NCBI GenBank assembly: GCA_024235315.1 | Contig: JACKMP010000001.1 | Span: 434,001 to 498,000, forward strand | DNA from: Chromatiaceae bacterium | GTDB taxonomy: Bacteria > Pseudomonadota > Gammaproteobacteria > Chromatiales > Chromatiaceae | DNA: 64,000 nucleotides | Direction of reading: 5' to 3' | Part shown: one piece after another, positions 25,916 through 32,822 of the stretch | Layout: the number at the start of each line of letters is the position of its first letter | How positions within the stretch are numbered: position 1 is the stretch's first letter | Position numbers and translations under genes: made by a program | The notes under the pieces: model-generated | Databases searched by the model: none | What the model saw: the letters and a program-made list of their open reading frames with translations, nothing else | Told to the model about the DNA's origin: nothing

Positions 25916-26914
25916 TCAGGGCTCCTGGCACAGTGGTGCCGATGCCGGTGCCGACTGTGTGGCCGGCGGCTCGACCTTGTGCGCCGACGGCCGGGCCGGC
26001 CGGCCGCTAACCACCGGCAGGGCATCCGCACCCTCGACCCATCGCAGCAGGCTGTGCTCGGTATCGCCACCCTGCACCGTGGTACACGCGGATATGCACT
26101 GCGCACACTCGGTACAGGTGAACATCTTGCGCTTGATCGTGCGCGGCTTGAGGCGCATCGGGCAGACATTGTCACAGGCATTGTTGCAGTCCCGGCAGCG
26201 GGTCGCGCGGGTGGCATCGAAACCCACCACCATCGCGCGGTCGTTGGCCATCCAGCTCAGACTCTGAAACAGGCCGACGGCGCAACCGAAACGGCAGAAC
26301 AGGTGACGCGCAAACAGGAACTCGATGCTGAATGCGAGCGTCGCCGCGCCGATGAACAACGACTGCCGCAGTGTCAACTCGGCATTGAAGAGGTTGTGGT
26401 AGATCTCGGCCGGCGGCAACAGATAGGTGAGAAGCGCGACCGCCCACAGGAACGCGAATCCGAATACCGCCAACAGTGTCGGTAGCCAGTACCAGGGGTT
26501 GGGCACCTCGCGCACGCCATCCGGCTGGACCTGCGGCAACGGCCGGCGCTCCCAGAGGCTGGGGCGACCGCTGGCACGGCGCATCAGCCCGTTGATCGTC
26601 TCCACCACCGAAAAGTGTGGACACAGCCAGCCGCAGTACAGGCGGCCATATCGCCATGCCAGCCACAACAGCAACCCTGCACCGCCGAAAAGCGGTACGA
26701 AGCCACGCCACAGCAGGTTGAACGCCGCCTGCAGTGCACTGCCCTCGCCGCTCACAAAGGCATCGATTCCGAGCGTCCAATCCAACCCCAGCAGGATGGC
26801 GTGACCTCGCGTCAGATCGATGCGCAGGATGTCCAGCGGCGGCGCCAGCACGAACAGCACGAAGAAGCCGACCTGAAAGGCCAGCCGCTTGCGCTGCAGG
26901 GTCGTGCGCGCCAT
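25916..26914 (-). CDS. Membrane polyferredoxin (NapH/CcoG-like) of the nor cluster
   Basis: From ATG 26914, 332 aa with about five transmembrane helices. Periplasmic/cytoplasmic Cys motifs YCGWLCPH and FCRFGCAVG resemble the NapH/NosR family. Two 4Fe-4S motifs follow: CRDCNNACDNVCP and CTECAQCISAC. It presumably moves electrons from or to quinol, or reduces metal during NorB assembly. It lies between norQ and norD, so a role in Nor maturation or electron supply is inferred. The C-terminus is Pro/Ala-rich. Confidence 0.83.
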   Translation of the reverse strand: MARTTLQRKRLAFQVGFFVLFVLAPPLDILRIDLTRGHAILLGLDWTLGIDAFVSGEGSALQAAFNLLWRGFVPLFGGAGLLLWLAWRYGRLYCGWLCPHFSVVETINGLMRRASGRPSLWERRPLPQVQPDGVREVPNPWYWLPTLLAVFGFAFLWAVALLTYLLPPAEIYHNLFNAELTLRQSLFIGAATLAFSIEFLFARHLFCRFGCAVGLFQSLSWMANDRAMVVGFDATRATRCRDCNNACDNVCPMRLKPRTIKRKMFTCTECAQCISACTTVQGGDTEHSLLRWVEGADALPVVSGRPARPSAHKVEPPATQSAPASAPLCQEP

Positions 26915-26921
26915 CGCCGGC

Positions 26922-27329
26922 TCAGCCCCCGCCGCAACCCGCCGGAAGTGGCCGCCCAATCAGCGGGTAGCGCCAGCACTGGCCGGCCATCGCCTTGGAA
27001 AGGCCATAGGCACCGAACATCACCAGCATCGAGTGACAAAAGGTGAAATAGGTGATTACCACAACCCAGACATGCGGCCCACGATAGCCGCCGAGCAACA
27101 GGATCAGGCCGTTGGCGACCACCAGCAACACCCCGGCCCACAGGCTGCCGGATAAGGTCTGCGACAAGTGCGATGCCGCCAGCGGCGGCGCCTGCTCGCG
27201 CGACCGCCACCACATCCACAGCAGCAGCAGAAAACCCAGACCGGGTGCCAGCAACAGATTGACCAGATACAGGCTCTCCGCGGTGATCGCCGTGCCGGCG
27301 CCCTCGGTCAACTCAGCCGAGTGTTGCAT
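26922..27329 (-). CDS. Small membrane protein of the nor cluster
   Basis: A 135-aa protein with three or four hydrophobic helices (LYLVNLLLAPGLGFLLLLWMWW, GSLWAGVLLVVANGLILLLGG, HVWVVVITYFTFCHSMLVMFGAYG) and a conserved-looking GQCWRYPLIG tail. It overlaps norQ by 17 bp and ends 7 bp before the polyferredoxin start. I do not know a named family; its place suggests help in Nor or polyferredoxin assembly. Confidence 0.75.
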   Translation of the reverse strand: MQHSAELTEGAGTAITAESLYLVNLLLAPGLGFLLLLWMWWRSREQAPPLAASHLSQTLSGSLWAGVLLVVANGLILLLGGYRGPHVWVVVITYFTFCHSMLVMFGAYGLSKAMAGQCWRYPLIGRPLPAGCGGG

Positions 27330-28125
27330 CGATCACCTCCATCAAAGCCGCCAGCGTCTCGTCATCATCGCTCAGCGGTTCGACCATCGCCGCACGGCAG
27401 GCCTCGCGCACCTCGAAGCCATCCTTGATCAGGGTGGCCGCGTACACCAGCAGGCGGGTCGATGCCGCCTCCTCGAGGTCATGGTCCTTGAGCGCACGCA
27501 ATGCATTCGCCAGTCGCACCAGGCGTTCGCCCTGGGACCGATCGATCCCGGTCTCGCCGAGCAGCACCTCGAGCTCGAGTTCGGGGCCTGGAAAATCGAA
27601 GCTCATCGCCAGGAAGCGCTGCCGGGTCGACGGCTTCATCCCCTTCAAGAGGTTCTGATAACCGGGGTTGTATGAGACGACCAACATGAAACCCGGCGGC
27701 GCCTGCAGGGTCTCGCCAGTGCGCTCCAGCGGCAGGATACGGCGGTCGTCGGTTAACGGGTGCAGCACCACGGTGGTGTCCTTGCGCGCCTCAACCACCT
27801 CGTCCAGATAGCAGATCGCGCCCTCGCGTACGGCGCGCGTCAGCGGACCGTCACACCAGTAGGTACCGGACTCACCGATCAGGTGTCTGCCCACCAGGTC
27901 GGCCGCCGTCAGGTCATCGTGACAGGCCACCGTGTACAGCGGCCGGCCGAGGCGCGCCGCCATGTGCTGCACGAAACGCGTCTTGCCACAACCGGTTGGC
28001 CCTTTGATCAGTACCGGCAGCTGGTTCGCCCAGGCGCGTTCGAACAGTGCGATCTCGTTGCCCTGCGGACGATAAAACGGTAACTCCTGCTGCGGTGTCT
28101 GATCGGTGTCGGTTTGCATATCCAC
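27313..28125 (-). CDS. norQ: MoxR-type AAA+ ATPase NorQ
   Basis: A 270-aa NorQ/CbbQ-family ATPase. Walker A is GPTGCGKT, followed by CHDDLTAADLVGRHL, Walker B AICYLDEVVEARKDT, and sensor SYNPGYQNLLKGMKPSTRQRF. It partners NorD to activate nitric oxide reductase. GTG 28125 has GGAG seven nt upstream; ATG 28119 is the alternative start. It lies 3 bp after the COX4-like gene. Confidence 0.94.
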   Translation of the reverse strand: MDMQTDTDQTPQQELPFYRPQGNEIALFERAWANQLPVLIKGPTGCGKTRFVQHMAARLGRPLYTVACHDDLTAADLVGRHLIGESGTYWCDGPLTRAVREGAICYLDEVVEARKDTTVVLHPLTDDRRILPLERTGETLQAPPGFMLVVSYNPGYQNLLKGMKPSTRQRFLAMSFDFPGPELELEVLLGETGIDRSQGERLVRLANALRALKDHDLEEAASTRLLVYAATLIKDGFEVREACRAAMVEPLSDDDETLAALMEVIDATLG

Positions 28126-28128
28126 AGC

Positions 28129-28416
28129 TTAGCTCCGATAACTGAGAAAGAACGCCAGTGAGATCAGGCCGCCCGGGATCAGCAGCCACGCCACCACCAC
28201 CCAACGCCAGATACCCCGCACGCCGCGCAAACCCATGAACCAGTCTCCGATCAGGTGCCCCTTCAACATCGCGAATGCCAGCACCGTCAGGGATACACCG
28301 AGACCGCTGAGCCCGGCCCGCCCAATGCCCCAGGTCACCACGGTCAACAGCATCAACACTGCGTAGACCAGGGTGCAGGGACGTATCAGTTGTCGTGTCG
28401 GTTCAATACCGTTCAT
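28129..28416 (-). CDS. Cytochrome c oxidase subunit IV-like membrane protein (NorF-like)
   Basis: A 95-aa protein with three helices (TLVYAVLMLLTVVTWGIG, GVSLTVLAFAMLKGHLIGDWFMGL, WVVVAWLLIPGGLISLAFFL). The central KGHLIGDWFMGL matches the prokaryotic COX4 pattern. It overlaps the end of the norE-like gene (ATGA). NorF in other denitrifiers has the same size and position and supports full Nor activity. Confidence 0.83.
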   Translation of the reverse strand: MNGIEPTRQLIRPCTLVYAVLMLLTVVTWGIGRAGLSGLGVSLTVLAFAMLKGHLIGDWFMGLRGVRGIWRWVVVAWLLIPGGLISLAFFLSYRS

Positions 28417-29027
28417 CGCATCACGTATACAAGGGGGAACAAGATCAACCACAACAGGTCGACCATGTGCCAGTAACTGGCACCGGTCTCGACGCCGGTA
28501 TGGTCCTCGACACTATAGCCATCACCGCGTGCTTTGACCGCCACCGCGACCAGAATCACCATGCCCAGTATCACGTGCATGAAATGAAAGAACGTCAGCG
28601 ACAGGTAAAACATGTAGAAGGTGTTGGTGCTGAGGCTGACACCAGCACCCAGATGGTGGGCGTATTCCGCAGACTTGACCACCACGAAAACCACACCCAT
28701 CGCAACCGCGGCCCATAGCCAGCGCGCGCAAAACGCGTTGTTGCCTTCGCGCGCCGCAACCACGCCGCGCATCACGAAGTAACTGGATGTCAGCAGGGCC
28801 AGCGTATTGATCAGCGCCGCATCGCGATTCAGCGTCGCCTGGTATTCATTGAACAACTCGACATGATTCATCCGGGTGAACGCATAGGCGGCGAAGAACA
28901 CCGCGAACACCAGCAGTTCAGCCAGGATGAAAATCCAGATCGCCAGATCGCCCGGCGGGTAGTTCGGCGCTGCCACACGCTGTGCGTCGCCTGGCGTGGC
29001 ACTGGAGATTTTCATGTCGTTGGACAT
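28413..29027 (-). CDS. norE: Cytochrome oxidase subunit III-like protein NorE
   Basis: About 204 aa with five helices from DLAIWIFILAELLVFAVFFAAYAFTR to YWHMVDLLWLILFPLVYV. The blocks FYMFYLSLTFFHFMHVILGM and the terminal W-H-x-V-D-L-x-W are typical of the COX3 fold. NorE is needed for full Nor activity in other denitrifiers. The start is uncertain between ATG 29027 and ATG 29015; no good Shine-Dalgarno sequence is visible. A stem-loop separates it from norB. Confidence 0.88.
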   Translation of the reverse strand: MSNDMKISSATPGDAQRVAAPNYPPGDLAIWIFILAELLVFAVFFAAYAFTRMNHVELFNEYQATLNRDAALINTLALLTSSYFVMRGVVAAREGNNAFCARWLWAAVAMGVVFVVVKSAEYAHHLGAGVSLSTNTFYMFYLSLTFFHFMHVILGMVILVAVAVKARGDGYSVEDHTGVETGASYWHMVDLLWLILFPLVYVMR

Positions 29028-29134
29028 CAGATCGGGTTCTATATCAGATCCAAAAAAAACCGCCAGCTCTGCATCCCTCAATGCGCGGCTGGCGAATAGG
29101 AGATGGGCGATACCCACCACGGGAAGAACTGTCA

Positions 29135-29160
29135 GGGGTGGGCGTTTTCACGCCCACCCC
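29135..29160. repeat. Perfect 10-bp stem-loop between norB and norE
   Basis: GGGGTGGGCG (29135-29144) pairs with CGCCCACCCC (29151-29160) across a 6-nt loop in the 140-bp norB-norE gap. No U-run follows in the transcript direction, so it is more likely an mRNA stabiliser or attenuator setting norCB above norEFQD. Confidence 0.6.
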
Positions 29161-29167
29161 ACTGCGG

Positions 29168-30574
29168 TCAGGCCGACGCCTTTTCTGCCACTGCTGTGGT
29201 GGCTTCGGGCTCCCTTGCGCCAACGAAGAAGCTCGCGACGTAGGTGAGCAGACCGATCAGGAACACCAGGCCGGCAATCTCACGCATCCAGTAGAAGAGC
29301 GCGATCTTGTCCTGCACCACCATGAACGGTAGTGGGTCGGCACTGAAGCGCTGCAGGTAGACCTGCAGAATGCCGGCACCGGTCAGGAACAGCGTGATGA
29401 ACACGATCGACACGGTCATCAGCCAGAAAGACCACATCTCGAGCACCTGCGAGCGATTGCTGTTGGCCGCTTCACGACCCCGCAGCATCGGCATCGCATA
29501 GGAGATCATCGTCAACACGATCATCACGTAGGCGCCGTAGAACGCCATGTGACCGTGTGCTGCCGTGATCTGGGTACCGTGGGTGTAGTAATTCACCGGC
29601 GACAGGGTATGCAGGAAGCCCCACACACCGGCACCGAGGAACGCCATCACCGCCGTGCCCAGGGCCCACAGGATCGCGGCCTTGTTGGGGTGGTTACGGC
29701 GACGACGGTTGACCATATTGAAGGCGAACACTGTCATCATGAAGAACGGGATCGGCTCCAGAGCGGAGAAGATCGAACCCCACCACTGCCAGTATTCCGG
29801 TGCACCGATCCAGTAGAAGTGGTGACCGGTACCGATTATCCCGGTGATCAGGGTCATGGCGATGATCACGTACAACCACTTCTCGATCACCTCGCGGTCG
29901 ACACCCGTGGTCTTGATCAGCACGAAGGCAAGGATCGAGCCGAGGATCAGTTCCCATACGCCTTCCACCCAGAGATGGACGACCCACCACCAGTAGTACT
30001 TGTCCTTGACCAGGTTGTCCGGGTTGTAGAACGAGAACAGGAAGAACACCGCCAGGCCGACCAGTCCGATCAGCAACACCAGGCTGACGACCGTCTTGCG
30101 ACCTTTGAGTATGGTCATACCGATGTTGAACAGGAACGCCAGGGCGACCACAACGATACCGAGCTTGGTGATCGTCGGCTGCTCGAGGAACTCCCTGCCC
30201 ATCGTCGGCAACAACTCGTTCCTGGTCAGTTCGGCCAGGCCCGAGTATGGCACCAGCAGATAGCCCAGGATCGTCAGCGCACCGGCGACCAGAAACACCC
30301 AGAACATCAGAAGCGCCAGACCGGGACTCTGCAGTTCACGCTCTGCCTCTTCGGGCACCAGGTAATAGGCGGCGCCCATGAAGCCGAACAGCAACCATAC
30401 GATCAGCAGGTTGGTGTGCACCATGCGGGCCACGTTGAACGGGATCTCGGGGAACATGAAGTCCCCCATGACGTACTGCAGCCCAAGGACCAGTCCAAAC
30501 AGGATCTGACCGACAAAAAGGCCAATGGCTGCAATGAAATACGGTTTGGCGACCGCTTGCGACTTGTATTGCAT
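29168..30574 (-). CDS. norB: Nitric oxide reductase subunit B (cNor type)
   Basis: A 468-aa haem-copper-oxidase relative with about twelve helices that reduces NO to N2O. Family blocks: MVHTNLLIVWLLFGFMGAAYYLVPEE, YYWWWVVHLWVEGVWELI, GHHFYWIGAPEYWQWWG and HTLSPVNYYTHGTQITAAHGHMAFYGAY, providing haem and FeB His and Glu ligands. The length and the separate NorC indicate cNor, not the quinol-oxidising single-subunit qNor. GGAG precedes ATG 30574, 12 bp after norC. Confidence 0.97.
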   Translation of the reverse strand: MQYKSQAVAKPYFIAAIGLFVGQILFGLVLGLQYVMGDFMFPEIPFNVARMVHTNLLIVWLLFGFMGAAYYLVPEEAERELQSPGLALLMFWVFLVAGALTILGYLLVPYSGLAELTRNELLPTMGREFLEQPTITKLGIVVVALAFLFNIGMTILKGRKTVVSLVLLIGLVGLAVFFLFSFYNPDNLVKDKYYWWWVVHLWVEGVWELILGSILAFVLIKTTGVDREVIEKWLYVIIAMTLITGIIGTGHHFYWIGAPEYWQWWGSIFSALEPIPFFMMTVFAFNMVNRRRRNHPNKAAILWALGTAVMAFLGAGVWGFLHTLSPVNYYTHGTQITAAHGHMAFYGAYVMIVLTMISYAMPMLRGREAANSNRSQVLEMWSFWLMTVSIVFITLFLTGAGILQVYLQRFSADPLPFMVVQDKIALFYWMREIAGLVFLIGLLTYVASFFVGAREPEATTAVAEKASA

Positions 30575-30586
30575 GATTGTTGCTCC

Positions 30587-31018
30587 TTAGCCCTGGATGT
30601 TCGGCGGCCAGTTCGCCGTATTGATGCCAGAGACGTATTCCAGGAAATCGGCGATTGCGTCCAGTTCCTCCGGGCTGAAATTGAACTGCGGCATACTGCG
30701 CCGCCCCGGGATACCGTCTTTCGGCCGGCTCATGATGAAGCCCTTGATCCCGTCCTTGCCGCCAAGGCGCTGGAAGGCGTTGCCAAGCTCAGGTGCGAAA
30801 TAGGCACCCTCACCCAACAGGCTGTGGCAACCGACGCAATTGTTTTCTTCCCACAGGGCCTTGCCATGAGCGACGGAGTCATTGAGGGCCGCATGGTTGT
30901 CGCGGTCCGGCCAGGCATTGTGTGTATCGAACGTCAAAGCAAGAAAAAGCAGAAAGAAAAACACGCTTCCACCGTAAAAGATGTTGCGCGCCATGGCCTT
31001 TGTAAAAGCCTGTGACAT
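30587..31018 (-). CDS. norC: Nitric oxide reductase cytochrome c subunit NorC
   Basis: A 143-aa membrane-anchored monohaem cytochrome. The N-terminal helix is IFYGGSVFFFLLFLALTF. The haem site is CVGCH in ENNCVGCHSLLGEGAYFAPEL and the distal Met is in RSMPQFNFS. It delivers electrons to NorB. GGGGAGG lies just upstream of ATG 31018; the frame is open to 31057. The FNR box at 31084-31097 drives the operon. Confidence 0.96.
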   Translation of the reverse strand: MSQAFTKAMARNIFYGGSVFFFLLFLALTFDTHNAWPDRDNHAALNDSVAHGKALWEENNCVGCHSLLGEGAYFAPELGNAFQRLGGKDGIKGFIMSRPKDGIPGRRSMPQFNFSPEELDAIADFLEYVSGINTANWPPNIQG

Positions 31019-31083
31019 GGCATGGACCTCCCCTGAAATGCACCACGTGGGCGCCATTTGAGATTCGGGGGGATGCGCTGACC

Positions 31084-31097
31084 TTGATATTGGTCAA
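31084..31097. promoter_or_regulatory. FNR/DNR box between norC and dnr copy 2
   Basis: TTGATATTGGTCAA matches the consensus at 9 of 10 positions. Its centre is 72 bp before the norC ATG, predicting a start near 31049 on the minus strand; it could also influence the divergent dnr gene 81 bp away. Confidence 0.83.
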
Positions 31098-31178
31098 GCT
31101 CAACACCGAACATTGCCACAGATCAACTTTCGGTGATTAAATGCCTGCCCGCGCGATTCGCACCAGAGTCACCGTCCG

Positions 31179-31913
31179 ATGCTCATTGACGATCTGAAAA
31201 AGAGCTTTATGTTTGCGCGCCTCAGCGACAACCAGTTGGAGCGGGTCGCGCAGCACGCGGTGCGGATCACGCTCGACGAGGGCGAACTGCTGTTCCAGCA
31301 GCACGAACCGGCGGGGCGCTTCTATCTGCTGTTGCGCGGACAGATCAAGCTGTTTCGACTGGGACCGAACGGCAACGAAAAGGTCATTGAGATCGTCACG
31401 CCCTGCAGCACCTTTGCCGAGGCGTTGATGTTCCTCGAGCGACCGACCTATCCGGTGGGTGCACAGACGCTGCAGGCGGCCGAGGTGATCAGCGTCGATG
31501 CCGCGGATTTTGCCCGCATGTTGCGTGAATCCGTCGATACCTGCTTCATGCTCATGGGCGATATGAGCCAGCGCCTGCGAGGTCTGATCCGTGAGATCGA
31601 CGATCTCAGCCTGAACAGCGCAACCTGCCGCGTCGCCGGCTACCTGCTGACCAAGTCGTCACCCGACGGGGCAACCTTCGAACTCGAGGTGCCCAAGCAG
31701 ACGCTGGCCTCGCGCCTGTCTGTGCAGCCGGAGACCTTCTCGCGGATCATCCGAAATCTCAGCGAACAGGGCGTCCTAGCGGTACGCGGCAGCCGTGTCG
31801 AAATCGGTGACCGCGAGCAGCTACAGCAACTCGCGAACGTCTGTGGCCAGACCGACGTATCGCTGGCGGACACCTTTCACTATCCCTGCCCTCCGGCCAA
31901 ACCGCGCGGTTGA
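31179..31913 (+). CDS. dnr: CRP/FNR-family regulator, DNR type (copy 2)
   Basis: A 244-aa regulator with an N-terminal effector barrel and a C-terminal winged helix (ASRLSVQPETFSRIIRNLSEQGVL). It is close to copy 1 across its length (LRGQIKLFRLGPNGNEKVIEIV against LSGQIKLFRLSPAGNEKVIDIV). No N-terminal Fe-S Cys cluster. Divergent from norCB, a classical dnr position. The C-terminal 25 residues (VSLADTFHYPCPPAKPRG region) are an extension absent from copy 1. Confidence 0.9.
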   Translation: MLIDDLKKSFMFARLSDNQLERVAQHAVRITLDEGELLFQQHEPAGRFYLLLRGQIKLFRLGPNGNEKVIEIVTPCSTFAEALMFLERPTYPVGAQTLQAAEVISVDAADFARMLRESVDTCFMLMGDMSQRLRGLIREIDDLSLNSATCRVAGYLLTKSSPDGATFELEVPKQTLASRLSVQPETFSRIIRNLSEQGVLAVRGSRVEIGDREQLQQLANVCGQTDVSLADTFHYPCPPAKPRG

Positions 31914-31980
31914 CACAAGGCCTGGGCCTCGAGATGCGGCCCGGATGACTGGCAGTGGTGGGCCGTACGCAATTGATGGG

Positions 31981-32015
31981 GCCGCCCCACAGGCGCTTTG
32001 GGCCTGCGGGGCGGC
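31981..32015. terminator. Bidirectional stem-loop between dnr and the ferritin-like gene
   Basis: GCCGCCCC (31981-31988) pairs with GGGGCGGC (32008-32015); after one mismatch, CAGGC pairs with GCCTG. It lies between two convergent genes. There is no T-run, so confidence as an intrinsic terminator is moderate. Confidence 0.55.
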
Positions 32016-32020
32016 ACGGC

Positions 32021-32587
32021 TCAGGCGTGGGCCGCGGCCTGGGTCTGTGCACCGCGGAAGTCGGCGAGTGCGCCGCGGAACCAGTCCGCGTGCTGCGCCT
32101 CCGAATCGATTACGCGCTGGTAAACCGCCGCAGTCGCCGTCTCACCTTCGGCAATCGCCTGGTCGCGGAAACGCGGGTAGATATCCTGATACTCACGCTC
32201 TTCGACGCTTATTGCGACAGATAGCGCCTTTTCAATCACGCCCTGCGGATTCATTGCAATCAGCCGGTCGCAGTTCGCCTGGATGGTATTGAGCGCATCG
32301 ATCGCACGCTGCGTATCCTCGCCGCGGCTCGGCACGCCGATATCGTCGTAGAGTTCACGCAGCCATACCGCGTGCAGCTTTTCCTCGCCGGCGACCTTGC
32401 GGAACAGGCGCGCCAGGTCCGGTTGCCCGGCCTTTTCCGCCCACCGCGCAAACTCCGGATACATGATCTGGTTCTCGTACTCTTCGACGTCGACGAACGA
32501 CTCCGCCGTCTGGTGCATCCGGCTGTCCTGCCGCGCCGCGGCAAAACAGGCAAAAATCATTTCTTCGGTGATCTCAGGTTTGTTCAC
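32021..32587 (-). CDS. Ferritin-like/rubrerythrin-domain di-iron protein
   Basis: A 188-aa four-helix protein with two E-x2-H sites (EEKLHAVW and SEAQHADWF) and Glu-rich partners (VDVEEYENQ and SVEEREYQDIY), giving the di-iron ligand set of the rubrerythrin/ferritin-like family. It lacks the C-terminal rubredoxin domain, so it is not a full rubrerythrin. I chose GTG 32587 since GAGGAGC, which overlaps the apparent ATG at 32602, lies at proper distance from it. Divergent from nosZ. Peroxide scavenging or iron handling is inference. Confidence 0.83.
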   Translation of the reverse strand: MNKPEITEEMIFACFAAARQDSRMHQTAESFVDVEEYENQIMYPEFARWAEKAGQPDLARLFRKVAGEEKLHAVWLRELYDDIGVPSRGEDTQRAIDALNTIQANCDRLIAMNPQGVIEKALSVAISVEEREYQDIYPRFRDQAIAEGETATAAVYQRVIDSEAQHADWFRGALADFRGAQTQAAAHA

Positions 32588-32727
32588 TAAGTAGCTCCTC
32601 ATCGTTTTGAATGGTTGCGATCGATGCCCTCCGTCCTCGCGGAGTGCTTTGTTTTTTCTGGGCGGCTGGTGCAGCCGAAGCCACCGGGGGATTTGCCGCG
32701 CCCGGGTGTGTCATTTGCCACATCCTT

Positions 32728-32741
32728 TTGACATTGATCAA
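32728..32741 (+). promoter_or_regulatory. FNR/DNR box upstream of nosZ
   Basis: TTGACATTGATCAA matches 9 of 10 positions. The centre is 88 bp before the nosZ ATG, predicting a start near 32776 and a leader of about 47 nt. It may also act on the divergent ferritin-like gene. Confidence 0.87.
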
Positions 32742-32822
32742 GGCGGAATCCGGCGTTTGAACCAGACTTCCGGTTCGTCCGAACCAAATTAATTGAAACC
32801 GCCTGGGGGGCTGTTATACGCC

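Noticed and set aside
25916..26914. NosR or CcoG as a firm name for the nor-cluster ferredoxin
   Set aside because: It lacks the FMN-binding periplasmic domain of NosR and is not near cco genes; only the general polyferredoxin family is supported.
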